Shown here piece after piece: positions 15,169 through 22,105 of a stretch of 38,211 nt of DNA. The notes under the pieces were generated by a model. The model did no database searches. It saw only the letters and a program-made list of their open reading frames with translations, and was not told the DNA's origin. The position numbers and the translations under genes are program-made. The stretch's first letter is position 1. Each line of letters starts with the position of its first letter. This DNA comes from Desulfobacterales bacterium. GTDB lineage: Bacteria > Desulfobacterota > Desulfobacteria > Desulfobacterales > Desulfobacteraceae. The stretch lies in NCBI GenBank assembly GCA_022361395.1, contig JAKSAX010000315.1, positions 1 to 38,211 of the forward strand, read 5' to 3'.

Positions 15169-16008
15169 CTACTCCGCTTCCCGTGTCAGCAGTCCGGCAA
15201 GGTGTTCGCTCATGAACATGACAGCCTCAATGTCCATGTGATCCATAACGGTTTCGTCAAACATCAGCTTGGCATCCGGCTCAAACCCTTCATTTTCGTC
15301 CCAGAACAGCAGGGTGATGTAAATTTTAGGAAACACCCTGAACTGGTAGGCAAGATCCGGTGAATCATACCGGTTCCCCACATCTGTTCCGCCGTTGGTT
15401 TCGCAGGCGGTTTTCAGGGCCCGGAGCCTGCCGGCAAACCTTTGGCTGATCGGCGTTTCCACGACATCCTGCATGGACACAATCTTTGATACGGTATTGG
15501 GGAATTCCTTCAGGCTTTTCATCCTGCCCGTGGGGGATGAGGTGCCCCCTGAGGCCAGGTGGATATAGACAAAGGTCTGTTCATTCCGGGAGAGATCCTT
15601 TCCCAGTTCGTCTGCCACCCGGTCTTTGGATACCAGGAGACTGCCGGTGAAATAGGGCAGCCGGATATGGGGCGTACCGCTGAAGGGGCCTGGGGATTTC
15701 CCGTCCTCAAGGATTCCGCCGGTGCGGCCGGCCATGGCGCCAAGATCAAGGGAGGCGGTCCTCTCTTTGGCCAGGGACAGGGCTTCGGCAGCCATATCTT
15801 TTTTCAGCCATTTCCCCTGGGCATATTGTTCATCCAGCTCGGCCTGGGCCTTTTCCAGTACATCCGGGGCAATGTGAGGACAGTTTTTCAGGGGAAGTTT
15901 TTCAGAGACCACCATGCCTGCAAAGGCAATGCATGTGGGATATCCGCAGTCTTTACAATTGGTTTTAGGAAGGATTTTTGCGTACAGGTCCACAACAGAA
16001 AGTGCCAT
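15169..16008 (-). CDS. DUF3786 protein with N-terminal 4Fe-4S (Fes) domain
   Basis: A 279-aa protein. Residues 12-45 have the Fes-type cluster motif, CKDCGYPTC followed 16 residues later by a fourth cysteine in NCPHI, like the cluster domain of corrinoid/acetyl-CoA pathway proteins. The remainder matches the DUF3786 pattern: an LPYFTGSLLVSKDRV segment and a C-terminal FPKIYITLLFWDENEGFEPDAKLMFDETV region. DUF3786 proteins are common in anaerobes and have no established activity. GGAGGAG precedes the ATG. It lies downstream of the second rubredoxin on the same strand, separated by a hairpin, and converges on the cyclase gene. Confidence 0.87.
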   Translation of the reverse strand: MALSVVDLYAKILPKTNCKDCGYPTCIAFAGMVVSEKLPLKNCPHIAPDVLEKAQAELDEQYAQGKWLKKDMAAEALSLAKERTASLDLGAMAGRTGGILEDGKSPGPFSGTPHIRLPYFTGSLLVSKDRVADELGKDLSRNEQTFVYIHLASGGTSSPTGRMKSLKEFPNTVSKIVSMQDVVETPISQRFAGRLRALKTACETNGGTDVGNRYDSPDLAYQFRVFPKIYITLLFWDENEGFEPDAKLMFDETVMDHMDIEAVMFMSEHLAGLLTREAE

Positions 16009-16025
16009 ATCTCCTCCGTAAAGCG

Positions 16026-16063
16026 CAATGCCGGGCAGGTCAGGCCCTGCCCGGCATTGTTTT
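16026..16063. terminator. Hairpin between second rubredoxin and DUF3786
   Basis: CAATGCCGGGCAGG and its exact complement (16046-16059) form a 14-bp stem with a 6-nt loop. TTTT follows on the plus strand; on minus, the direction of the flanking genes, only a short CGCTTT follows. It may act as a weak terminator or an mRNA-stabilising stem. Confidence 0.6.
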
Positions 16064-16107
16064 AATCTGGAAATTCAAGCCCGGGTGCATAAAACCGGGG
16101 GAGTGAA

Positions 16108-16266
16108 TTATTCTTTTTCAAATTCATCTTTGGATGCGCCGCAGATGGGGCAGCACCAGTCTTCGGGAAGGTCTTCAAAGGCGGTACCGGGATCTATGTC
16201 GTTGTCAGGATCGCCGTCAGCCGGATCATACACATAACCGCAGGGGCTGCATACGTATTTGTCCAT
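16108..16266 (-). CDS. Rubredoxin (second copy, canonical)
   Basis: A 52-aa rubredoxin with normal CSPCG (Cys6, Cys9) and CCPICG knuckles, the aromatic core YVYDP and the W37 region [14 protein letters not shown] precedes the ATG. It is a one-electron, single-iron cytoplasmic carrier. It lies downstream of cydAB but is separated by a 12-bp stem hairpin at 16321-16350, so it may be partly uncoupled from cydAB transcription. It is more conventional than the FprA-linked copy, and the two may have different partners. Confidence 0.95.
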   Translation of the reverse strand: MDKYVCSPCGYVYDPADGDPDNDIDPGTAFEDLPEDWCCPICGASKDEFEKE

Positions 16267-16320
16267 GTGTTGTTCTCCTTAAAGTTAATTTTTATTTTGT
16301 CTGTTTTTACCGGGATACTC

Positions 16321-16350
16321 TTTCCCCGGCAGGTGAAGCTGCCGGGGAAA
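16321..16350. terminator. Hairpin downstream of cydB
   Basis: TTTCCCCGGCAG and its complement (16339-16350) form a perfect 12-bp stem with a 6-nt loop, directly after the cydB stop on minus. No long T-run follows on either strand, so termination may be partial and allow read-through to rubredoxin. Confidence 0.6.
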
Positions 16351-16361
16351 CTATATCTAAA

Positions 16362-17390
16362 TTAATAGGCTTCGTCCAGTCCCAGGTCTTCATCTGTTAT
16401 GGGGTCCTTAAACAGATAGTAGGCCCATACCTGGTAGCAGATCACAATGGGGATGAAGACCAGGACAACCCCGAGCATGATTTTCAGGGTCAGGGGGCTT
16501 GACGAGGCGTTGAATGCGGTCAGATCCCACTCCGGGTTCATGGAAGAGGGGAAAAGGGCCGGAAAAAGCCCGGCAACCCCGAAAAAGGTGCACCCTACAA
16601 TGGTCAGGCCCGAAGCAAACCAGGCTTTAAACCAAGCCTGTTTGGCTGAAAAGAACCGGGCGGCAAACAGGGCTGCCACAGCCACAAGGATGATCAGGAA
16701 CAATACCGGGTACTTGAAATAGTTGGCATAGAGATCCGTGGCAAAGTAGGAGGCAATTAAGAAGACCACTGCCACAGGTACCAGGATCAGCCAGGTTTTG
16801 GCTGAGATAGCCACGGCCCGTGCATGGAGGTCGCCGGTGGCTTTGATTGCCAGCCAGTTGGCACCGTGGAGGATAAAGAGCAGGACAAAGAGCAGGCCGC
16901 CCAGAAGGCCGTAAGGGTTGAGCAGTTTCAGGGTGTTGCCGTGGTAGAACCCCTCATTGTCAAAGGGAATGCCCTGGAAGATATTGGCAAAGGCCACACC
17001 GAATAACAGGGCCGGCAGGAAGCTGCCGATAAATACGAGGGAATCCCAGGTTTTCTTCCAGGCTGGAGAATCGATTTTTCCCCGGAAGTGGAGGGCAACC
17101 CCCCTGAAAATCAGGGCAAAAAGGATCAGCATCAACGGAGTATATAAAGATGAAAACATGGTGGCGTAAACCTGGGGGAATGCGGCAAAAGTTACCCCGC
17201 CGGCCGTAAGCAGCCAGACTTCATTGCCGTCCCAGAAGGGGCCCATTGAGTTAAGCATGACCCGTCTGTCACGATCTGTTTTACCGGCAAAGGGATAGAT
17301 GGTCCCGATACCGAAGTCAAATCCGTCTGTGAGAAAGAAAACGGCCCACAATAGCCCCCACAGGAAAAACCAGATAGATTGAAGTTCCAT
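16362..17390 (-). CDS. cydB: Cytochrome bd quinol oxidase subunit II
   Basis: A 342-aa polytopic inner-membrane protein typical of CydB: it opens with FFLWGLLWAVFFLTDGFDFGIGTIYPF, carries the GPFWDGNEVWLL signature near residue 50, and has about eight to nine membrane segments. It pairs with CydA to oxidise quinol and reduce oxygen to water with a high affinity, protecting the cell and conserving some energy. AAGGAG precedes the ATG and the gene follows cydA by 13 bp. No cydX-like small subunit is obvious in the operon. In a strict anaerobe this enzyme mainly scavenges oxygen. Confidence 0.96.
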   Translation of the reverse strand: MELQSIWFFLWGLLWAVFFLTDGFDFGIGTIYPFAGKTDRDRRVMLNSMGPFWDGNEVWLLTAGGVTFAAFPQVYATMFSSLYTPLMLILFALIFRGVALHFRGKIDSPAWKKTWDSLVFIGSFLPALLFGVAFANIFQGIPFDNEGFYHGNTLKLLNPYGLLGGLLFVLLFILHGANWLAIKATGDLHARAVAISAKTWLILVPVAVVFLIASYFATDLYANYFKYPVLFLIILVAVAALFAARFFSAKQAWFKAWFASGLTIVGCTFFGVAGLFPALFPSSMNPEWDLTAFNASSSPLTLKIMLGVVLVFIPIVICYQVWAYYLFKDPITDEDLGLDEAY

Positions 17391-17403
17391 AGTATTATTC
17401 TCC

Positions 17404-18714
17404 TTAGTTGGTTGCGGCCTTAGGGCCTTCTTTTACGGTTTTCGCCATCAGGTAAAAACCCACGGCGCCCAGAAGTCCGTATACCAGGATAAACCCGATA
17501 AGGGAGACAAATACCTGGGAAGTCGTAATGGGAGATGCTGCTTCAGCAGTTTTCATCAGTCCGTAAACGATCCAGGGCTGGCGTCCGACCTCGGTAACCA
17601 TCCACCCCATTTCAATGGCAATATAGGGCAGGGTGATGGACCAGAGCATGATCTTAAGATAGGTAGGGCTTTCCATGAGTTTGTTCCGCCGGAACCACCC
17701 GTAAACGGTGAGCAGGATAAACAGGGTACCCAGTCCCACCATGGTTCTGAAGCCCAGGAAGGTGAGCAGTACAGGCGGACGTTCATCTTTGGGAATATCC
17801 CGCAGGCCGACCACTTCGGCATTAAAATCGTGGAATCCCAGGAAACTTAAAAGACCTGGGATTGAACCGATTTCAACGAGGTTCTTCTCCTGGTCTTCAC
17901 TGGGAATGGCAAACATGACAATGGGAGCCTGGGTCTGGGTTTCCCAGTGGGCTTCCATGGCAGCCAGCTTGGCCGGCTGGGTTTTGGCTACGTTGACCCC
18001 GTGCATATCGCCGGAGATGCCAAGCCAGATGGAGGTCACAAGACCGACAACCAGGCCGATTTTAAAGGATTTCTGGAAAACGTCCAGGTGCTGCTTTCTC
18101 AAGAGGTGGTAGGCAGAGATGCCCATAATGAAGAAGGCGGCCAGGAGCAGGCCTGCCGGTAACATGTGAAGGATTTCAAGAATACCGTGTTTGTTGAATA
18201 CAACAGCTGAAAAATCTGTGAGTTCGGCACGGCCGTTCCTGATGGCGTACCCAACGGGATTCTGCATAAACCCGTTGGCGGTGAGGATCCAGACGCCTGA
18301 CAGGTTACTGGCAAAGGCAATCAGGCACATGACCAGGGCATGGGCCTTGGCAGACAACTTTTTCCAGCCGAAAATCCATACACCGATAAGGGTGGATTCA
18401 AGGAAAAAGGTCACTGAGGCTTCAATGGCCAGCAAAGATCCGAATACATCACCCACATACTCGGAGTACCTTGACCAGTTTGTACCGAACTGGAATTCCA
18501 GGGTGATCCCCGTGACCACCCCCAGGGCAAAGTTGATTAAAAAAAGCTTTCCCCAGAATTTTGTCATTCGCAGATAGACTTCTTCACCGGTCCTTGCATA
18601 CTTCATCTCCATATATGCAATGATGGTGGTAATGCCAAGGGTCAGGGGAACAAAAAGAAAATGGAACATGGTGGCTGCGGCAAACTGCAGTCTGGATAGA
18701 AATACCGGATCCAT
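17404..18714 (-). CDS. cydA: Cytochrome bd quinol oxidase subunit I
   Basis: A 436-aa membrane subunit carrying haems b558, b595 and d. The start is set at 18714 (MDPVFLSRLQ), since GGAGG is just upstream; an in-frame TTG four codons earlier overlaps that site. Family marks: a ligand histidine in AAATMFHFLFVP near residue 19, the LEFQFGTNWSRYSEYVGDVFG block, and GRQPWIVYGLMKT. At 436 aa it is shorter than the roughly 520-aa E. coli subunit, which means the short form of the periplasmic quinol loop. It lies 60 bp downstream of a small winged-helix gene; a near-perfect sigma54 site precedes that gene. Confidence 0.96.
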   Translation of the reverse strand: MDPVFLSRLQFAAATMFHFLFVPLTLGITTIIAYMEMKYARTGEEVYLRMTKFWGKLFLINFALGVVTGITLEFQFGTNWSRYSEYVGDVFGSLLAIEASVTFFLESTLIGVWIFGWKKLSAKAHALVMCLIAFASNLSGVWILTANGFMQNPVGYAIRNGRAELTDFSAVVFNKHGILEILHMLPAGLLLAAFFIMGISAYHLLRKQHLDVFQKSFKIGLVVGLVTSIWLGISGDMHGVNVAKTQPAKLAAMEAHWETQTQAPIVMFAIPSEDQEKNLVEIGSIPGLLSFLGFHDFNAEVVGLRDIPKDERPPVLLTFLGFRTMVGLGTLFILLTVYGWFRRNKLMESPTYLKIMLWSITLPYIAIEMGWMVTEVGRQPWIVYGLMKTAEAASPITTSQVFVSLIGFILVYGLLGAVGFYLMAKTVKEGPKAATN

Positions 18715-18774
18715 AAACTCCTCCAAAGTTAAGGTTATAATAAGGTTAGTTATTTTATTTCAATAGCAGCCAGA

Positions 18775-18945
18775 TCAGGGAAGTGAATAATAACAGCGCT
18801 TGGGGGAGATAACCTCGCCTTTTTCCTTCAGCTTTTTGATAGCCTTTGATACCTCTTTGCTGTCAACGTTCAGTGCTTTTGCAATCTCTCCGGGGCGGAC
18901 CGGTTTGCCGGCTTTTTCCATGGCGGTCAAGACATCTTTTTCCAT
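18775..18945 (-). CDS. Small winged-helix DNA-binding protein (56 aa)
   Basis: The start is set at 18945 because AAGGAG lies six bases before that ATG; a further ATG five codons upstream overlaps this site. The product is a bare winged helix-turn-helix: VLTAMEKAGKPVRPGEIAKAL as helix one and two, then VDSKEVSKAIKKLKEKGEV as recognition helix and turn, then a wing with SPKRCYYSLP containing one cysteine. No sensor domain. It is the first gene before cydAB on the same strand and probably autoregulates or tunes them. Similar tiny regulators occur in other sulfate reducers as far as I recall. The target is inferred. Confidence 0.8.
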   Translation of the reverse strand: MEKDVLTAMEKAGKPVRPGEIAKALNVDSKEVSKAIKKLKEKGEVISPKRCYYSLP

Positions 18946-18986
18946 TTGGTACTCCTTCATAAATTTGGGTTACGTTGGCTTTCAAG

Positions 18987-19004
18987 TTCAAATTTTTCAA
19001 ATTT
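18987..19004. repeat. Exact tandem repeat TTCAAATTT x2 upstream of the wHTH gene
   Basis: Two identical 9-bp units, 41-59 bp upstream of the wHTH start and just downstream of the predicted sigma54 start site, so within the leader. A possible operator for the small wHTH protein. Confidence 0.45.
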
Positions 19005-19015
19005 CTCTAAAGATC

Positions 19016-19032
19016 AGCAAGTAGCGTGCCAT
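19016..19032 (-). promoter_or_regulatory. sigma54 promoter for wHTH-cydAB
   Basis: On minus it reads ATGGCAC-GCTAC-TTGCT, which matches the TGGCAC-N5-TTGCW consensus at every specified base. Predicted start near 19005, about 60 nt before the wHTH ATG. Two 9-bp direct repeats 165-200 bp upstream could bind an enhancer protein. Confidence 0.7.
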
Positions 19033-19196
19033 AGTTTAGATAGAGAAATCCTGGAGACAAAAGATGCTTCGAAATTGAGGTCAGCATATCGAATTCCCAA
19101 GGGGTTTTCAAGGCTGTTTTAGTCAAAAGAAAAAAATGAATGGAAACCTGCGCCAGAGTGGAGGGGGATCTGTTTTTGTCTCGTGGTATAAAAGAT

Positions 19197-19229
19197 GTGA
19201 TACAGGTCTGTTTCTTGGAGGTGATACAG
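19197..19229. promoter_or_regulatory. Paired GTGATACAG direct repeats, possible enhancer
   Basis: GTGATACAG at 19197-19205 and 19221-19229, 24 bp apart. Each is followed by CTGT, giving short dyads (ACAG-N2-CTGT and ACAG-N5-CTGT). Position upstream of the cyd sigma54 site suits an activator-binding site. They differ from the TTAACAC elements near 23402 and 25371, so a different activator is implied. Confidence 0.4.
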
Positions 19230-19289
19230 TTTTGCTGTTTCAGAATTCCTGCTGCTTTCCCTTAAGGGGTAAGGGGCCGGCAGGTAAGA

Positions 19290-19320
19290 CTTCCCGGGCA
19301 GACAGAATCTGCCCGGGAAG
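19290..19320. terminator. Hairpin downstream of the cytochrome b gene
   Basis: CTTCCCGGGCAGA with its exact complement forms a 13-bp stem and a 5-nt loop, 12 bases after the end of the minus-strand cytochrome b gene. No clear T-run follows, so it may be a 3'-end stabiliser as much as a terminator. Confidence 0.6.
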
Positions 19321-19332
19321 ACAGGGTCGGAT

Positions 19333-19977
19333 TTATGCTTTTTTCGTGGCTTTGTTTTCCCATTCCTGTATTTTCGTGGTTTCGTAGATCTCTTCCCAGC
19401 CGGTAATCATGCCTGAAATATGACTGAACAGGGAATGGCCTGTGGTGGTCATGTAGACATGGATAATCAGGAAGTTGACCAGCAGAAACGCCACAAAGGT
19501 GTGGGCAATGGCCACAACGGAGAGATCCATACCGCCTGGAATGTAGTTGTACAGGTAGTATAACAATCCGGTGATCATCTGCACGGGCAGCAGCATGGCT
19601 GAAATCCCGAGGTAGGCGATCCGCTGCAGGGGGTTGTGCTTTGCCCCTTTGGATTTCTGAACCGGGTGTTCCCGGCCTTTGAAAATCCCGTAGGCATAGT
19701 AAAGAACCACATCGAGCAGCTTTTTGGTGGTGGGTATATACTGTTTCCACTCTCCGGTGGTCAACAGCCAGAAAACAAAAAAGGCAAACATGATCAGCCA
19801 GGCAAGGCCTGTAAAATTATGAACGGTCACAGCTGTCTTAAACCCCAGAAAGGCATAGGTGCCGTGTACCTCAAACCCGGTGACCAGAAGTATAATGATC
19901 ATCAGGGCCTGGAGCCAGTGCCAGAGGCGTTCAAACCGTGTGTAAAGATATACCTTTATCAGTTTTTTATCATTCAT
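19333..19977 (-). CDS. Cytochrome b (formate dehydrogenase gamma / thiosulfate reductase-like)
   Basis: A 214-aa integral membrane cytochrome b561-type protein with four to five membrane segments. It begins VYLYTRFERLWHWLQALMIIILLVTGFEVHG, where the ERLWHW histidine is a typical haem b ligand; further candidate ligands are VHNFTGLAW, IAHTFVAF and IIHVYMTT. These proteins exchange electrons between the quinone pool and a periplasmic partner. It follows the octaheme cytochrome by four bases, so the pair probably forms a quinol-linked complex. Last gene of the operon; a hairpin follows. Which direction electrons flow cannot be read from the sequence. Confidence 0.9.
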   Translation of the reverse strand: MNDKKLIKVYLYTRFERLWHWLQALMIIILLVTGFEVHGTYAFLGFKTAVTVHNFTGLAWLIMFAFFVFWLLTTGEWKQYIPTTKKLLDVVLYYAYGIFKGREHPVQKSKGAKHNPLQRIAYLGISAMLLPVQMITGLLYYLYNYIPGGMDLSVVAIAHTFVAFLLVNFLIIHVYMTTTGHSLFSHISGMITGWEEIYETTKIQEWENKATKKA

Positions 19978-19981
19978 TGCG

Positions 19982-21652
19982 TTAATCCTCTCTTCCGTTC
20001 CGGGTAAAGAACCTGCCCAAACCGTGAAGCATGACCCCGATTAAGGCACCCAGAACAGCAATCATGCCGATGGTGTCCAAAAACGGGCTTTTATCGCGGC
20101 CCGGCAGATAGATGCCGGTGAGGTTTGCCAGGCGGGAATTCTCCCTGACATGGCACTCCGTGCAGTTTAATGCGTTTTTTCCCGGTGCCACCATATGGGT
20201 AATGGGAAAGGCATAGGTGGTCTCTACAAAGTCAAATTCACCTGAATAGGGAACATCCAGTGTCTTATTGCCCCGGGTGATGGCATCGTTCATGTCAAAG
20301 GTTGCCCAGAAGCCCTTGGGGCCTGAGAGAACAGGGGCGACCAGCCGGTTGTTGACCTTGTCGTAGGGCTGTTTTCCCCTGTGGATTTTAAAGGGATGGA
20401 TCCTGGCATCCGGATCTTCCTGTTCACCGATGGGATGACTGACCTTCACGATGCCGGCGGGATCTATTTTATCCTTGATGCCGATGTTGGAAAATGAACC
20501 GTTGTACCAGAAATATTCCGGCTCTACATTCTTTTCCCATGTAAACTCCCCCTTGATGGATTTAAAGGTGGGCTTACCGAACTCCCCTTTGGTTACATAG
20601 GGCTTCCCGTCTTTCAGTTCCCCTGCCTTGGTCCAGTCCCATGACATTTTTGTGGGATTTACCCTAGCATATTCAGGGATGTGGCAGGACTGGCAGGCGA
20701 CTTTATCCACATGGTCGTTCATCTTTGAATCTGTTTTATGGGGCAGGGTTCCATGGCAGGACTCGCAGGTGATCTTGGTGGCCATGTCATCCTCGATCAG
20801 GCTTTTGCGTTCTGCCGATGCGGGACGGGTATACAGCCTTCCGGCAATATTATGCTTGACCGTGGTGTGGCACCGGGTGCAGGTAAAGTCCGCGCCTTCG
20901 GCAGCCATATGAACATCCAGCATCCTGTTGGGCTGGGCCAGGGAAGTGTCCAGGTCCCCGTGCTTTACCCCGTCACCGCCGCCGCCTTTAAAGTGGCATT
21001 CCCCGCAGTGATTCCGCTGGGGCATGGTGATTTTTTTAACTGCGGATTTTATTTCTCCCTGAAGGTCGCTGACAATCTCCCTGGTTTCGGGATCGTCATC
21101 CTCCAGAAAGGCTTGGATATCACCAAAAGCCTCATTGTAATTGTAGTTTTCACCACCGTGACAATTCAGGCAGTTTACCCCTTCCTCGGTGCCGTTCCAG
21201 CCCACATGGCAGCTGAGACAGCCCTTGTCTTCCATGGCATTGCCTGAAATACAGAAGTTGTTCACGGCATGGCCGGCTTTGCCGTTCATGATTCCCGGGG
21301 TGTTGGATTCAACCTTCCAGGTCCAGTGGATGGTTTTTTCAAATTGCGTGGACGCATCGGTGTGACAGGATAAACAGGCTTGGGTGATCTGCTCGCCCGA
21401 GGTGAAATCCTTGTCCAGGGCATCCATTTTTGAATGATCCGTGGTGGTCCAGCGCTTATTGGATCTAACGGCCTGTTTTGCCAGCTTCATCCCCAGCGCC
21501 TCTCCGCTCACTCCGGTCTCTGTGGCGGCAAATCCCGCCCCCTGGCTTAACACCAGGACCAGTACTGCCGTAATTGCGCCTATCCAGGCAAGCCGGCAAA
21601 CACCTGGTTCGTTACTGCCGGACTTGTTCTTACCGGCATCTTTCTTTCCCAT
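19982..21652 (-). CDS. Octaheme c-type cytochrome, tetrathionate reductase (OTR) family
   Basis: The start is set at 21652 (MGKKDAGKNKSG) because GGAGGAG lies just before it; this gives 556 aa. An N-terminal hydrophobic segment (about residues 20-45) exports the protein, and a second near the C-terminus (IGMIAVLGALIGVMLHGLG) anchors it. Between them are eight CxxCH haem sites: CLSCH, CLSCH, CLNCH, CGECH, CTRCH, CESCH, CQSCH, CTECH. Shewanella OTR, the reference member, reduces tetrathionate, nitrite and hydroxylamine in vitro and has an unusual CxxCK at its active haem. All eight here are ordinary CxxCH, so chemistry may differ. Periplasmic. Flanked by the cytochrome b and rhodanese partners. 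Confidence 0.92.
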   Translation of the reverse strand: MGKKDAGKNKSGSNEPGVCRLAWIGAITAVLVLVLSQGAGFAATETGVSGEALGMKLAKQAVRSNKRWTTTDHSKMDALDKDFTSGEQITQACLSCHTDASTQFEKTIHWTWKVESNTPGIMNGKAGHAVNNFCISGNAMEDKGCLSCHVGWNGTEEGVNCLNCHGGENYNYNEAFGDIQAFLEDDDPETREIVSDLQGEIKSAVKKITMPQRNHCGECHFKGGGGDGVKHGDLDTSLAQPNRMLDVHMAAEGADFTCTRCHTTVKHNIAGRLYTRPASAERKSLIEDDMATKITCESCHGTLPHKTDSKMNDHVDKVACQSCHIPEYARVNPTKMSWDWTKAGELKDGKPYVTKGEFGKPTFKSIKGEFTWEKNVEPEYFWYNGSFSNIGIKDKIDPAGIVKVSHPIGEQEDPDARIHPFKIHRGKQPYDKVNNRLVAPVLSGPKGFWATFDMNDAITRGNKTLDVPYSGEFDFVETTYAFPITHMVAPGKNALNCTECHVRENSRLANLTGIYLPGRDKSPFLDTIGMIAVLGALIGVMLHGLGRFFTRNGRED

Positions 21653-21678
21653 AGCTCCTCCCGTTGGAATAGTGTGAT

Positions 21679-21708
21679 GCCCTGTGCAGCCCGGTTGCCG
21701 CACAGGGC
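21679..21708. terminator. Intercistronic hairpin before the octaheme cytochrome gene
   Basis: GCCCTGTGC and GCACAGGGC form a 9-bp stem with a 12-nt loop between the small secreted protein stop and the octaheme cytochrome start on minus. It has no T-run, so an mRNA processing or attenuation role is likelier than full termination. Confidence 0.5.
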
Positions 21709-21717
21709 GCGTGATGC

Positions 21718-22068
21718 TTATTTACAGGTGGCAGGGGTTGGGGAATCCGCTGCAAAACTATAGAAGTAAGAGTAGATATCCAGGATATCCTTGTCCTTGG
21801 CATTTGCCCATTCCTGGTCGCATCCGAATGCACTGAAATCCCTGCCTTCGAAAACAGCTGTCCATTCGGCCATTTTTTTATCTGCCGGACTGACTTTTGG
21901 AGAGGCGGACTCAACCGCGCCTCTTTCAAAACAGGCCTTTACCAGCTTACGATAGGTATATTTGCCCTTTCTTTTATTTCCGGCAGGACCTTCTGCGGCA
22001 AAGGCCGCTCCCACGGGACCCAGGGTGAACATTACCAGAACAGCAGCAATCATCATTTTCTTAAACAT
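21718..22068 (-). CDS. Small secreted protein, cytochrome-like but lacking a CxxCH motif
   Basis: The start is set at 22068 (MFKKMMIAA), where AAGGAG is six bases upstream; an ATG nine codons earlier overlaps that site. The 116-aa product has a clear signal peptide ending VGAAFAA. The mature part begins GNKRKGKYTYRKLVKACFERG and ends IYSYFYSFAADSPTPATCK. This layout resembles small monohaem cytochromes, with KACF where CKACH would be expected, so the haem site seems lost. Three cysteines remain. Sits between the triple rhodanese and the octaheme cytochrome in the operon and is probably periplasmic. The cytochrome ancestry is inference. Confidence 0.7.
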   Translation of the reverse strand: MFKKMMIAAVLVMFTLGPVGAAFAAEGPAGNKRKGKYTYRKLVKACFERGAVESASPKVSPADKKMAEWTAVFEGRDFSAFGCDQEWANAKDKDILDIYSYFYSFAADSPTPATCK

Positions 22069-22105
22069 TTTTATCTCCTTGGTGAGGTTTTTCATTTTAA
22101 ATCTG

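Larger units (their letters stand above)
18946..19332. other. 387-bp intergenic region holding the cyd operon control signals
   Basis: No gene is convincing; an 83-codon plus-strand frame from 19136 lacks any domain and runs through a hairpin. From left to right it holds an exact tandem TTCAAATTT repeat, a near-perfect sigma54 site on minus, two GTGATACAG repeats and the hairpin downstream of the cytochrome b gene. Confidence 0.6.

Noticed and set aside
19136-19387. 83-codon plus-strand open frame
   Set aside because: It crosses the hairpin at 19290 and the end of the cytochrome b gene; its product has no family features.
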